Shown here piece by piece: positions 1 through 11,580 of a stretch of 64,000 nt of DNA. A program made the translations under genes and the position numbers. Within the stretch, counting starts at the first letter, position 1; each line of letters starts with the position of its first letter. The notes below the pieces were generated by a model, which did not search any database, was not told where the DNA came from, and was given only the letters and a program-made list of their open reading frames with translations. Source of the DNA: Anseranas semipalmata (taxonomy: Eukaryota; Chordata; Aves; Anseriformes; Anseranatidae); assembly GCA_013399115.1 (NCBI GenBank), contig VXAA01004054.1, positions 152,157 to 216,156 of the forward strand, given 5' to 3'.

Positions 1-83
1 TCTTCTATCTTTTTCTGGAGTATCTGAAGGCACTTGGTGAAGTCTGTGAAATTTTGATCCATGGTCTCAATTAACTCACATCC
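1..83 (-). CDS. TPK1: TPK1 internal coding exon (partial, cut by window edge)
   Basis: This exon belongs to thiamin pyrophosphokinase, the cytosolic homodimeric enzyme that transfers pyrophosphate from ATP to thiamine to give thiamine diphosphate. On the minus strand a long pyrimidine tract ending in CTAG at 84-85 is followed by an open frame of 27 codons plus 2 bases, starting GCELIETMDQ and containing TDFTKCLQILQKKIEE. I recalled the human protein from memory; it matches residues 87-113 at about 21 of 27 positions. The Asp of TDFTK corresponds to human D100, one of the acidic active-site residues. The exon starts in phase 0, matching the phase-0 end of the exon at 37113-37185, and human residues 86 and 87 are adjacent, so no exon is missing between them. 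Differences from human include P94 to M, D97 to N and H98 to F. The downstream boundary lies outside the window. Confidence 0.95.
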
Positions 84-1012
84 CTAGCGAAGAAGCAGCA
101 AAACAGAGAGAGAAAAATAAAATTAATACGTCTTTCACTTTTGAGAACTAATGCTCTCTTTGGTGAAATTAACTACAGTTAACAACTCTCAAAGTCTCTG
201 CGTGGAGATGAAGAATCAAGTAAAAGACTATTACCCTTATAGAGCCCAAAGACCCTAGGTCCCAGATGAACAAATTATTATAAAACAGCTGTTTGATAGG
301 CACAGGAACAGATACTCCAAACCTATCGAGTACATTCGTGCATTTGGATAAGCATGTTCTACGATGTTCTGCCGGATGGACAAATTCTGGAGTGGTGAGC
401 TTTGGGTGACAAAGAACTTCCAGGATCAAGTTCCAGGAAAATGATTGCCCTCTCTGGTGCTACAGTTACTACATTTCTGCTACATATATTGAAATATGTA
501 TAAATGTATGTATACAAGTGTGTTCAAGTTTCCCAGAACCACTGAAGTTGTTAATTTGCAGTGATATAACAACAGTCTCCTTGCAGTGGGGTAATATGGA
601 TGAGAGCATGTTAAAGTGGAGAAGAGCAGACATTCAGACTTCTTAATTGAGTGCTAAGGCAATTCCTAAGTCTCTGATGAAAAGCTGAGTAACGAAAAAT
701 CAAGTGTATCTACCACATAAAGTCACTATTCAAAGGGGCTTCAAGTATACCAAATACCCATACAGCATCATAAATTAAAGTAAGAACCATACATGCTGGA
801 TTTAGAGGTTCCCTCTCCTACCACTTCAAGGTCCCCTTAAAAGCTTCCTAGCTTTTTCTTTATCTGACAGATTTTATGTTTCTACTATACACCGTAACAA
901 CTGATAAGAGAAAAACATTCAGAATACAGAATCTTTGTATATGTGCCTGTGTATATAAAGTACATTATTTTGTTACATTAGAAAAAAAATAGAACTTTCA
1001 AGTTGCCTTTAC

Positions 1013-1197
1013 CTCAGTGGTAAAAATAAAGATATAGAAGACAAAATTTCCCAGATCAGTGCACAGATAGAGTTTAGTGGATTGCACACAACAAAATAAT
1101 GAGTCTCCAGTAGAAGGACATACACTATCACCGAAATGCTTCCCCACACAGCCAGAATGCATATAAAAACAAGCAGAACTGTCATGCAGTAGGGGAT
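1013..1197 (-). other. Exon-like cassette in TPK1 intron (possible poison exon)
   Basis: On the TPK1 sense strand a pyrimidine-rich stretch ending TTCATCCAG is followed by 185 bp of open, very hydrophobic reading frame and then CTGAG/GTAAAGG, a good donor. The cassette is 815 bases downstream of nothing coding and 929 bases upstream of the exon at 1-83. TPK1 is continuous across this intron, so it is not a standard exon. Its length is not a multiple of three. Inclusion would read an Arg codon across the junction, then Asp-Val-Ser and a stop four codons into the next exon. The strong hydrophobicity may only reflect T-rich composition. Splicing is inferred from sequence alone. Confidence 0.2.
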
Positions 1198-3493
1198 CTG
1201 GATGAAGAGAAAGAAATAAAGAGGAGATAACAGCATGCTTTTTACTATACCCCTTCCTCCTCCTCTCTCCTCAAAATCTTCTAAAAGGAAAAATGGTCAA
1301 AAGTAAAGTAGAAACTTTCTGATACACCGTATTGCTCTAAATGCCTTCTCAAGTAGTGAGAATGCTATAGATGCATCAGCACATGTAATCAAAGACCTCC
1401 TTTTGCAGAAGCAATGATGCTACCACCATGAAGAGGCTAGGGAAAATGCAACCGGAACCTGAATTCAGTGCTAAGTGTCAAACAATCTGAAGAGCTGCCA
1501 TGTCTCCACTCTTCACCAGGAATGGCCGAAACATAAAACTGGCAGGGGGAGAAGGGTTACAAGCCAACTGGAGTCTGTGAGAATGAATATGTGAGTCGTG
1601 CAGGGCCAGCCAGAGACACCAAGGGAGCCCAAGAAAAGTATAGGGATGTTCAGGCCCATCCAGCAAGCTGGACCTGAAAACTAGTGAAGTGAATTTGTTA
1701 ATCAAAGCCCACTCTAAATGAAAAGATGTCTCATTCACTAAGAACAGGTTGCTCTCAGGCGGACTTGCTATTGGCATTGATAGTGGCAAGAGAGACCAAG
1801 CTGTGAGAAACTATAAACAGACAGAACCTACCCAGTCTTGCACAAAAAGCTTTTGAACAGTGCAAGAACGTGACAGATGAAGACAAAATCAATTGCAGGG
1901 ACAGCTACTGCAGGGCATGGAAGAAGAGATGGAACCTAAGTTACCAGCTCTTAAATTAGCAGTAGAGAAGGAAGTCTTTTATCTTTTGCCAGGACCACTC
2001 CCTGGCTCCACAGTGCTGGCAGAAGTGGTTTATAGGCACTGATTTATAAATAATAGATTTAACCCCAACCTTCCTCCAGCACATCTGAAATATTCCTTCC
2101 TGCAGTCACTAACAAGCCTGATATCCTCCTTGGACAGTCAGTTTTTGGCAACTGCAGATAGATTATTATTCTGCTTTCCACCCAGGAAAGACCAAACTTA
2201 TTCAACTGCCTGGGTGTTTTTATAGTGATGGTCTACAACAACTTAAATTATTATTTATTAGTTTATGCTTTTACTATCAAAAACATTTTGCTTGAGGTTC
2301 GTTCTCATCTAGCTTCTCAGGATGTTCTTTGATAAGAAAAGTATTTTGGAGCAACTACACGGCACTTCCAGAGCTAGATAACTTTAACATAGTGGCTGGA
2401 AGGCACTGCAGGTCATTTACCACAGCTCCAGAAGAAAGCTGTGATGCACACCCCACACAGACGTCCCATGTTCAGCCCTGCCAGTGTCTTTTGCACATTT
2501 TCACAACAGAAGGTCTCTAAGACAGATCACAGAAATGTGATCTTCTAAACTTGTAAATGGGATGTCAAATGCAGTATTTGTTATAAACGCAGGTTACTGT
2601 ACCCATGATATTGATACCAAGATGGTGCTGTGACAGCAGTAGCTAAAAATGAAACCTAGCTTAATAGTGGTATCCAAAAACTGTTCACTCACTGTCTGCA
2701 CCTTTGACATTTCATACAAGTACTACTGTAGATCATACTGAAAAATGTTGACAGAGTGCCACCAGTAAAGCCACCAATTCCTTCAAATTAAACTGTGATC
2801 CTTTGTTCTCTTTCCACATCAAACAGACAACCAGCTTTGGAGTTGACAAGAGATTTTAGACCTGCTCCTTTTGCCACAATGGCAAAGAGACTGGCATAGT
2901 CAGACCTAATGAGGAAGAGGACAGGCAGCAGCACTCTACCTGCATCCTCTTTCTGACCTTTCTGGAATGAATGAATGTGCAGTTCATGTTCACTGATGGT
3001 GAGAGAGTTTCAGATAAATCTGTTGCTCCTGACATATCAAATCTAATATTTTATACCACAGAACTGGACGACAGTTCAGGTGCAGTTCTTGTCAACCTTC
3101 ACCATATTATTCACAAATGACAAAAATCTTCAGGACAGAGCTTTCTGATGCAGCCAGGGTTTAATAAAAGGACACTATAGTAATTGCAAGATAGGCAATA
3201 ATGGTTGTAGTTTTATAGAATCTGCTCAACTTAATAACATTAACCTTTGGTAAGAAAGTTAAAAAGCCAAGCAAATGTAACATTAAGAAAGGTTAGAAAA
3301 ATCAATACCACACAGCAGGAAAGAAAACAATAGATTGCATCTGATGACGATATAACTTTGCTGAGTGATAGGATGAGGCACATAGAATTAGACTTTGGCT
3401 GTTCTGTCTCATTATAGCAGTTATAGGAGGCACATTGCTAAAGAAGGAGGAGTGTGCTAGACACACATAATAGGATTATTGAACCCTATATTT

Positions 3494-3527
3494 CAGACAG
3501 ACACTGAAACCAGACAGGCACTGAAAT
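3494..3527. repeat. 17-bp tandem duplication
   Basis: Two adjacent 17-bp units, CAGACAGACACTGAAAC and CAGACAGGCACTGAAAT, differing at two bases. Probably a small slippage or duplication event. Confidence 0.8.
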
Positions 3528-4152
3528 GTCAATCTGAACATCTCAGTACTTCTCCCATTTTTAGAAATATTATGCATCGCAGCATGCTGTGCATTTGAAG
3601 ACAGCAGTGTGTAGATGTCCATTCCCACATGTCCCTATTAATCTCTTATTAAAAGAAACTCATGTTTGTTCTTTTTTTCTAATCTTTATAAGCACGAAAA
3701 TATAATTAGGACAGAATATATAAAATATCCTCATTTGCACTCTATTTCCAAGACCCTCCTATGGCAAGACCTTCGAGTCTAGCTTTTGAAGCCTGTGTCT
3801 GGCTGTGCTCAGCAAGTGAACCAGTGACATCCAGTTCAGTCTTTTAATGACTGCTGTTGAACTGAGGCTCAATTTTGAGGTATCAATCTCAACACAGATG
3901 CATTTATGTATCGTGTTAGTGGCAGACAGAGGACAATCATATATCCCGAAGTTAAAAGAGATGAGACAGGTTATAGAGCCTCTCAAAACCACAATACAGA
4001 CAAACGGTAAAGTTTAAGGAAGCTGTTTAAATTAAATGGTATTTCTAAACACTCTCCTTTCCCTAAGCCTCACCTGCCCTCTCACCTGACAAAACAGTAA
4101 TATACCCAGTCAATCCCAATACCTCACAGACCTAACGAGTAACAGCTAAAGA

Positions 4153-4560
4153 TTCACAGAATAAAGGGACTTTTGAAAGTCATCTGGTCCAACCTTTCAC
4201 TCACAGTAGCTTAGACTAGCTCAAGTTACTCAAGGCTCTTTCCAGTCCACATTGAGCATCTCCAAGGATGGAAATTCCGTAACTTCTCTGGGCAACCTGT
4301 TCCACTGCTTGACCACTGTTGTTATGAACATCTATTTCTCAGTGTCAGACTGGGATTTCCTATGTTGCAATTTGTGCTTGTTGCTTCTCTTCAAATCCCT
4401 GTTTACCTATAAGAAGAGTCTGGTTCTGTCTCCTCTGTCCTCCCAATAGGAAGGGAAATGCAGTGATATGATTTCCCGTTCACCTTCTCCTCTGGAGGCT
4501 GAATGAATCAGTTTCCCTCAGCCTTTTCTCATGCATCACGTGGTCCAGAGTTCCCTAACA
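4153..4560 (-). mobile_element. CR1 LINE 3' fragment, diverged
   Basis: On the plus strand this reads as the reverse complement of a CR1 3' end: GATTCACAGAATAAAGGGAC, then a CATCTGGTCCAACC-type segment, GGGCAACCTGTTCCACTGCTTGACCAC and, near the right end, CTCAGCCTTTTCTCATGCATCACG. These are the diagnostic blocks of the last part of CR1 ORF2 and the 3' UTR in order. It is clearly diverged, with small indels and no intact frame. It is 5'-truncated, as most CR1 copies are. The right boundary is approximate. Confidence 0.88.
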
Positions 4561-5454
4561 TATATATCCCTTACATGCACTATATGGGTATGCAGCATTT
4601 CCACCTCAAAGAACCCGAAGGGGTCAATTAACAGCAAAGAGGCAGAGGATTCCTAGTTCTCTTCTTTTTAATGTAAATTTCTGGCCACAGGGAATTTCAG
4701 TCACTTCACCCCTCTGGATTCCTCTTCCACTTTTGCCCACTTGCAGAATAACCCCTAACCTCCACATTCTTCATATATTAGATGTAGTCACTTGAATGTT
4801 TTGAACCCCCAAACATTTTCATACCCAAATACACAGACAAATATTTACACTCTGGAGTCAATAAAATGGATCCAAGAAAAGTGCTGCTCTAGACCAGGCA
4901 CTGATGAAGAGAAAGGGGCCACAGGGTCTGACTGCAGGTCTTGGACCAGGCCTAGCCAAGAATATAGATATGTGGATGCATAATCAGCCAAGTTTAATAG
5001 ATGACAGTCATTATGTTCCACCACTTTGTCTGTATTAGGGGGATGGTGTGGTGAGGCCAGAACATTCAATCAGTATCAGAAAGAAAAAAAAAAATAGCTT
5101 GGGAAACATTCTGGATGTGACAAGTTACCCAGACAGTGGCCTTCTTTATCGTTGGCCAAGTGTTTCACAACTGATCCAAAACAACTGTCCCAGAAAGGAA
5201 GCCAAAGGCTAGCATGAGGCAGAGAGGGAGCAGACTAGAATGTCCCATGAAGTTTCTGATAACATTTAAAACTGGAAAAAGAGAAAGAGAACAAGAGCCT
5301 CTAGCTTAAGCTGCTGATAGCCATAAAAGCTGCACCAATTTCCTATAAGCCATAAGGTACTGGAGACTTATGTAGTAAGACGGCACCAAAACCATGGAGC
5401 TGATTTATCTCTATGAACTACAAACCAGCAGGAAATTAGTGAATTATAGCCAAC
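4561..5454. other. Interval between two CR1 fragments, nothing identified
   Basis: Intronic sequence between an old minus-strand CR1 and a younger plus-strand CR1. It contains an A11 run at 5084-5094. I recognise no gene or repeat family in it. Confidence 0.5.
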
Positions 5455-5746
5455 CTCTTTTCAATGGTCTGTGGGGACAGGACAAGGGGCAATGGCCACA
5501 AAATGGAGCATAGGAAGTTCCGCACCAATATGCGAATGAACTTCTTCACGGTGAGGGTGACGGAGCACTGGAACAGGCTGTCCAGGGAGGTTGTGGAGTC
5601 TCCTTCTCTGGAGATATTCAAGACCCATCTGGACGCCTACCTGTGCAACCTACTCTAGGGAACCTGCTGTGGCAGGGGGGTAGGACCCGATTATCTCTGG
5701 AGGTCCCTTCCAACCCCTACAATTCTGTGATTCTGTGATTCTGTGA
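5455..5746 (+). mobile_element. CR1 LINE 3' end with octamer tail
   Basis: A 5'-truncated CR1 of about 290 bp covering the end of ORF2 and the short 3' UTR. Recognisable blocks are GGACAAGGGGCAATGG, CACTGGAACAGGCTG, GGAGATATTCAAGACCC and GAGGTCCCTTCCAACCC, followed by three ATTCTGTG units. The frame from 5464 to 5658 is open and reads RMNFFTVRVTEHWNRLSREVV, the usual CR1 ORF2 C-terminal region. Good preservation and the clean tail suggest a comparatively young copy. No target-site duplication is expected for CR1. Confidence 0.95.
5722..5745 (+). repeat. CR1 (ATTCTGTG)3 octamer tail
   Basis: Three perfect copies of the 8-bp unit ATTCTGTG close the CR1 copy at 5455-5746. CR1 elements end in short tandem octamers of this kind instead of poly(A), which fixes orientation and 3' boundary. 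Confidence 0.95.
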
Positions 5747-6383
5747 ATTGAATCCTTTTGCATTTTGGGAGTAGGATGCAAGTATGGAAGGCAAAGCAGT
5801 TATATTCACTGATTTCTTTTGGAAGTTTCAAATACTGTTGAACAACCAGTAGTGAAGAGCTTCTGTTTTGATCAGCTTAGTTATATGAATTGCCTTTTGA
5901 TTTTTGTAGTAGAGAATATAACAAATAACTATAATTGGTGAAAATTATTTTGGATATTTAAATAGCCAAAAATACATAATTAAGTGAAATGAATTTTCTT
6001 CCATTTTTTGGACTCAATTTTGGCTGACTGCTTGGCATCAGCACAGAACTAATACTGTACAGATTGCTTGGCCCTCGGTTCTGGGGTGGCTGATGATTTG
6101 ACTCTTCCAATTGCACATTAAATGGCTCTGCCATTCAGATTAACTACAGGAGTTTATTAATCATGACGAAGTGTATGCTCTGGAAGCCAAATAACGGAGA
6201 TCCACACTCTAGTGAAAATCCTCCAAAACAAAAAAAAAAGAATGTCCGGTTTCGAGCATCACTTCTTTCTAACCATATGTAACACTTCTTGATTTATTAA
6301 GCAAGTTTTGCCTGGTGGCATGAAACAAAACCAGTAAATATATGTAAACATATGCACACCTCTGCAAACCAAAAGCTTTATGG

Positions 6384-6403
6384 ACTTGTCAACTTTGACA
6401 AGT
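6384..6403. repeat. 20-bp near-perfect palindrome (9-bp arms)
   Basis: ACTTGTCAA and TTGACAAGT are exact reverse complements separated by CT. The arms contain TGACA, the core recognised by TALE homeodomain proteins. A chance hairpin is also possible. Confidence 0.7.
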
Positions 6404-6848
6404 GTTAAAAAAAGAGCACTGTAGTTGAAACTTTGACTGCAACAGCTGCAGCCTCTCCTCCCTTCCCCTCTTTCTATTTTGATGCACTCTTTTTCAAAGT
6501 AAATAAAATGTTTCCTGTTTTTGTTTTTAATGAGGCAGCATGTGGCTTCTGGTAGAGGATAGCTTTTTTATACCATACATTTGATGTGGAGATAGAAGCA
6601 ATGAAAGAGTTCTTCTGCATTAATTATGTTGCCCCTTTTCAAAAGAAAAGTCTATTGATCATGAAATCATGGCAATTGCTTGAAATGAACAAAATATGAA
6701 TCCATTTATTTGGTATTTGAACAATACCAAAGAAAGCCAACATGCCTTCTTTGCCACCTATAACAAACTGAAGTGCAGGAAACCAAAGATAATAATCAAC
6801 ATAAATCACAGAAACGAAACCCAAACAAACAAAAAAACTTCTTGAAGG

Positions 6849-6866
6849 AAAAAAAAAAAAAAAAAA
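6849..6866. repeat. Poly(A) tract, A18
   Basis: Uninterrupted run of 18 A. No LINE or SINE body is recognised next to it. Confidence 0.9.
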
Positions 6867-7272
6867 GGCCAAACAACAAAGCTAACCTTACATTTGCTGG
6901 ATAAATTCCCAGTCATTACATGTATTGCAGCAAATTCTTCTAATTTATTAAGCCTGGTGAATAAAAGCAAACATCTTAGACACTCACTCACAGGTCAGAA
7001 ATTACAATGAAACACATGTAATTACAATACCTTTATCAGAAGATCACTAACATCTTTTAATATGTTTCAGTAACCAAGCGGAAAGGTAAAGGTGTTGTGT
7101 AAAAAAATAAAGTAGAAGAGCCTATCAGCAGCTGCAGTCTCATATATACAATCTATGCCTCTCCGTACCCATTTCTGGCATTTAAACTGTAAATCTACAT
7201 TTGTACATCTCTGTGCAACCCAGACATGTTATTTCTCCAATCTGATGATTAAAACTGAGCACAGCACAGCAG

Positions 7273-7295
7273 TGACAGCCACCTGCTATTTTTGG
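7273..7295. promoter_or_regulatory. Possible composite regulatory site (TGACAG, CACCTG, CArG-like)
   Basis: TGACAG (MEIS/TGIF-type), an E-box CACCTG and CTATTTTTGG (one base from a CArG box and close to a MEF2 site) lie within 23 bases, the last two directly adjacent. Each motif is common by chance, so this is only a pattern match. Confidence 0.15.
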
Positions 7296-7940
7296 ATCTT
7301 CTTTGAAATTTCCCGTATGCGGCCTTCCTTGTCTGAAAAACAAAGGTTCAGAGAGGGGAATTTTAATTGACGGTCAGGCTGACTCTATAATCAGTACTGT
7401 GAAATCTTTTCTCTACCACGCTGATTGGGCCCTTTGGAGCCTAACTTATTGATAGGACTGATTACAGTACCTTTCTTTCCTTGGAAAGATACAAGGTAGC
7501 TCGCGTAAGGGAAATTAGAGTGCTGGAACAGCATCAGCCTCTGACAGAAGGGAAGCACATGCTATTGATCATAGACAACATGAGCCACTACCCAGCCACG
7601 TCAATGAGAGTCTTTTTTGTTGACTTCAATGCACTCTGAACCAAGACTAAGAACTGTAATGTTTCTAAAATGCTGTAAAACTACACTTACATATTAAAAC
7701 TAACATTATCTTCGGCACTCAGCACAAATGACAATGCAAATCAGTCAAGTGCTTTCCTGAAATAAAGCTGAAAACAAAAGCTGCCCCATCCACGAACACC
7801 ATGTCCCACAAAGCTGAAGAATAGGGAATGCAGCATTCCTTGAAATTCAGCTATTTGAGGTATCTTTTATGAGGTGGGAGGGAGAGAGAGAAGCTGTCTG
7901 AATTTCAAATCCCATAACATTTTATGCATAGTAACTCAAC

Positions 7941-7956
7941 TTTTTTTTTTTTTTTT
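7941..7956. repeat. Poly(T) tract, T16
   Basis: Uninterrupted run of 16 T in AT-rich intron. Confidence 0.9.
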
Positions 7957-10591
7957 AATTAAAAGAGCTTCAGGTTAACAGCTTTTGCTTTTTATCATGT
8001 GGCATGACAGACACTCTAAAGTTAATAAGCAGGCATGGTATTTGAATTGACTCCAGTTTCCAGACTGATTACCAATTCTCAAGATTCATCTCAAGGTAAG
8101 AAAAACATGGAGAAAACAGTAAGGCTTCTACTGGGGTGATTTCAAGGATCTGGGCTGGCAAATTTTAGTCATTCTGAACACTATCTCTATATGATCCTTT
8201 GCTAGCCAGGGGACATGACAGTACTGTGACTGTGAAAATGTACAAAAAACAGCAAAAGAGATGTTAAACAGAGTGGCATAAAACTCTCTGCAAGGCATTT
8301 CTAATAATTAGGGACTATTTAAATATATATGGCCAGTGCAGCTAATCTCTATCTCTTGCACTCAAGGTTTTATGCGAGAGAATTCTTGTTCCTTACCTAG
8401 TATCTGTTAGTATTTCCCTATTTCCAGAGGTATACAATTGATCTGAGAAGAATTTGGATTGTGAAAGGGGAGCTGCATCTCAGGTATCGATCACTAGACA
8501 GAATTAATTGAGACCAGGCCCCTAACGTGCATTATGCTCACAAAAATGGTGTTTTCTTACACAACTCTGCCTACAAAAAGACAGTGTACAAAAAGAGTAC
8601 AAAGGGATTCAAAGATTTTAATTACGTAAAGACAGCAAATTAAAAAGAGACATATCTTCTTACATGCGGATAAAACTCCAAAATTTGTACTATCAATACA
8701 ATTCAGCAACACATTCTTCCCTTCAGTATTGGGGTATTAATGAAAATAGCAAGATTAGTCCCAAGACTGATCCTTTAGGAAAGTCACTGATTATTTCCCA
8801 CTGCTTGTTAGTTTTCCTTTATGAACAGCCTCCTGTCTTTAATCTGTGTATTAACTTCTGGCTGGGCTAGGTATATGGCCAGATAACACTCATTTTTTTT
8901 CCTTGTTATTGTTTTCTCTGACAATTTCTAAAACCTCTCAGCCTCAGCATAAGAGCTATGTGTTACAAGGAATAGAAAAAACTTTCTTTAGTATGAGATT
9001 ATTCATTGTTTAGAATACCTCATCGTTACAGAACCATTTCATATAGATCAAAAGGAGAACGCTAGGTGGTATGTATCCTTAGTCCAATTCAGTAGGTCAG
9101 CTTCTGTGCTCAGCATTTTAAATGATATGCCCAGCCCCTCCTTCTCCTCCTTCAGTTTTTCAAACTTCTTTCCAGTCATATTTCTCCTCCTCTATGAAGG
9201 ACACATTGCTATTTATTTAGCTAGAGCATTTTGTACTGAACTCAACTTTGATGGGTACTTCTGAAGACTGAATAGATTTTGCAAATCCCTAGTCTTCATG
9301 TAGACCAATGGAAACAGGTTTCCCAAAGTCAAAAGTAAATTAATTTAAATCGTTCTGTATTTCAGCAAGTGATATTGCAATGTAAGCAATAGCAATTAAA
9401 ATAATAAGTAAACAAATAAAAATCAAACCCAGCTTCACAATCCTTCTGCAAACATCACCAAACCATCCGGGAGCAATGAACACAAGGAACTGACATGCTG
9501 ACATTCTGACAGACAGAAGGGAAAGATCGGGAAAATGAAACCCCTGCCCAGCACAGCAGTTCTGACTTCATCACCAGCAAGTGTTCCACTGAGTGCAAAT
9601 AGTTTTCCAAGTGAAATTCAGGATATACTTCCACATAGCTGAGGTAGATTTTTGAATAATCAAAGTTCACATATCATATTCACACAGTTGTATTTTCGAT
9701 TTGCAGAGGGGTTCAGCTACTCTTAGTTGAATGTGAGGTTGCTGAATAAACACTAAGTCTTTAGGACTGAAATAACTTGATTACTTGGTAAGCTGGAAAC
9801 CAGGTTTATCTTCCAGGAATACTTCAATGCCTGCTTTTTCAGCAGTCAGATGTGGCATGTTTAGTAGCAGAGAACGTCCCGTAACTGGGATGTATATCCT
9901 TCTCCCCACCTCTCTTTTCCACCTGATATATAACCAAATACTCAGGGGACTGTTCATCTAGATAGCAGAATATACAGCTTACTGTACTGGAAATATTGGC
10001 ATTTCATGTGTGAAATGCTGCAAGCTTTGAACAGGTGACAAGCATTATATTGAACAAAATAAGTAATGGGTAGCCAACTAACAGCAATGGCTCTATGAGC
10101 AACACAGAGCTTTGCAGTAAGAGATTTTGCATTAATACATCTTAGGTCTTTCCTAGTAGGATATTGCTTTCCTTTATATAGCATCAGTGCTTTTCTGAAG
10201 CCTACCAATGACATTTCTAGCTCTCTGTACAGATAACTATGGTTCCTGGCAAAGGGAAGGTAACCCACTACAATACATACAGACATTACAGAAGGCACTA
10301 CACATTCACCTTCTCGTGCTAAGAGGATTTTTTCAGAACCCATTCCACTAACCGTTCTGCAAGCTGTGATCAGTCCACTGGACAGGTTATGTTTTAGGGG
10401 AAATGTCCATCTCCAGATAGCATGGCTCCCACTCTGATCTCTACTAATGCTCTAGTGTATGCTTGAAGTGCATTATTCTGAACAATATCTATGTAAAAGA
10501 TCAGATCCCATGATCTGAGCAGAATTTGGCCTTGTGCATCCGTTGTTGACAAAGGGCAATGGAACATTCAGGAGATGTTCATAATTCAACA

Positions 10592-10848
10592 TGCAAGCTA
10601 AAGCTAAAGTGCAAAGAGCTGCAACTTGTTTGCAGGAACTGAATACAGCAAAAAAGCAGATTGCACTGTACACATTGCACCTAGTACACATTGCCCTAAG
10701 ATATGAATGCAAGTGTAAAAGAGAGCTGGGTGCACACATGAAGGCAGAGTGGCATAACAGAGTATCTGGGACATGCAAGGAAGCAAGACAAGCTATTTCC
10801 TTGACTGCTGCATACACAAAGCATGAGGCTCAGGAACATCCTGCTGCA
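10592..10848. other. TGCA-dense patch
   Basis: The tetramer TGCA starts at 10592, 10610, 10620, 10631, 10662, 10676, 10708, 10731, 10774, 10809 and 10845: eleven in 257 bases, where roughly one or two would be expected. The patch is open for 87 codons on the plus strand (10591-10854) and longer on the minus strand, but neither product resembles a known family. No clear tandem period is visible. Confidence 0.4.
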
Positions 10849-11534
10849 CTTTGAGCTTCCCATCAATTATACAGGTTAACATGACTGCTGTATGAACCTG
10901 ACCTAACACATTCATTGATAGCAACACTCACGACAGTAAAGCATGATAGAAAGTTCCCGTAAAGTCCTATTCTAGCACACAATCACATCTGGGAATTTCT
11001 CCTTTTCCACTTTCCTTCATTCTAGCCATCCTTTATTTTAAACTACTGCTCTTGGACAGAAAAAAAAAGATATCAAGACCTACTTCTGCATTTTGATCAG
11101 AAATTCAGAAAACACTTGCAACTTCAAGAAACTGTGAGAAGAGGCATCAGAAGATCACCAGTGCTATATGTGCATTTTTTATTTATTTTTTTAGCTCATG
11201 CAATTCTTCCACATATATTATTTTGACTTAACCTTGCCTGAACTGTAAGTCTGAAGCAGATCTATGTGGAGATCTGCAGATACATACACCAGCAAGTTTT
11301 GAGGTTATTTGGCCCTTTTCTAGCAAGGGTTTGCAGACAATGGTTATGTCTCTGTCAATGCTGTGACTGCAAACTAGAGTGGATCTACTTGAGTAGATGT
11401 GTGCAATAGGCTGTGTACTTGCAACAAAACTCTGCCTATGTTCTCCAGCTGAGAGCCTCTGTCCTCTCTGGCGGGTTTTACAGTCTTAACAGACCTAAAT
11501 ACTGCCACTGCTACTGGGAGGCCAACCACCCAGT

Positions 11535-11580
11535 TTATAGCTAGGTAGGCTCTCCCAACTACCTAACTTATAGCTAGGTA
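11535..11580. repeat. 13-bp direct repeat, 33-bp spacing
   Basis: TTATAGCTAGGTA occurs at 11535-11547 and again at 11568-11580. The spacer also carries AGGTAG/CTACCT, a small inverted repeat. Confidence 0.7.

Larger units (their letters stand above)
86..4152. other. Intronic interval without recognised gene
   Basis: AT-rich intronic sequence. Apart from the exon-like cassette at 1013-1197 and a 17-bp tandem duplication at 3494-3527, I see no repeat family, RNA gene or supported coding region. Confidence 0.6.

Noticed and set aside
169..429. Minus-strand frame close to the TPK1 exon at 1-83, considered as an additional exon
   Set aside because: Human TPK1 residues are contiguous across the junction, and another frame over the same DNA is equally open.
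6849..6866. Poly(A) runs as tails of SINEs or processed pseudogenes
   Set aside because: No retroposed body or flanking duplication is recognisable beside this or the other A/T runs.
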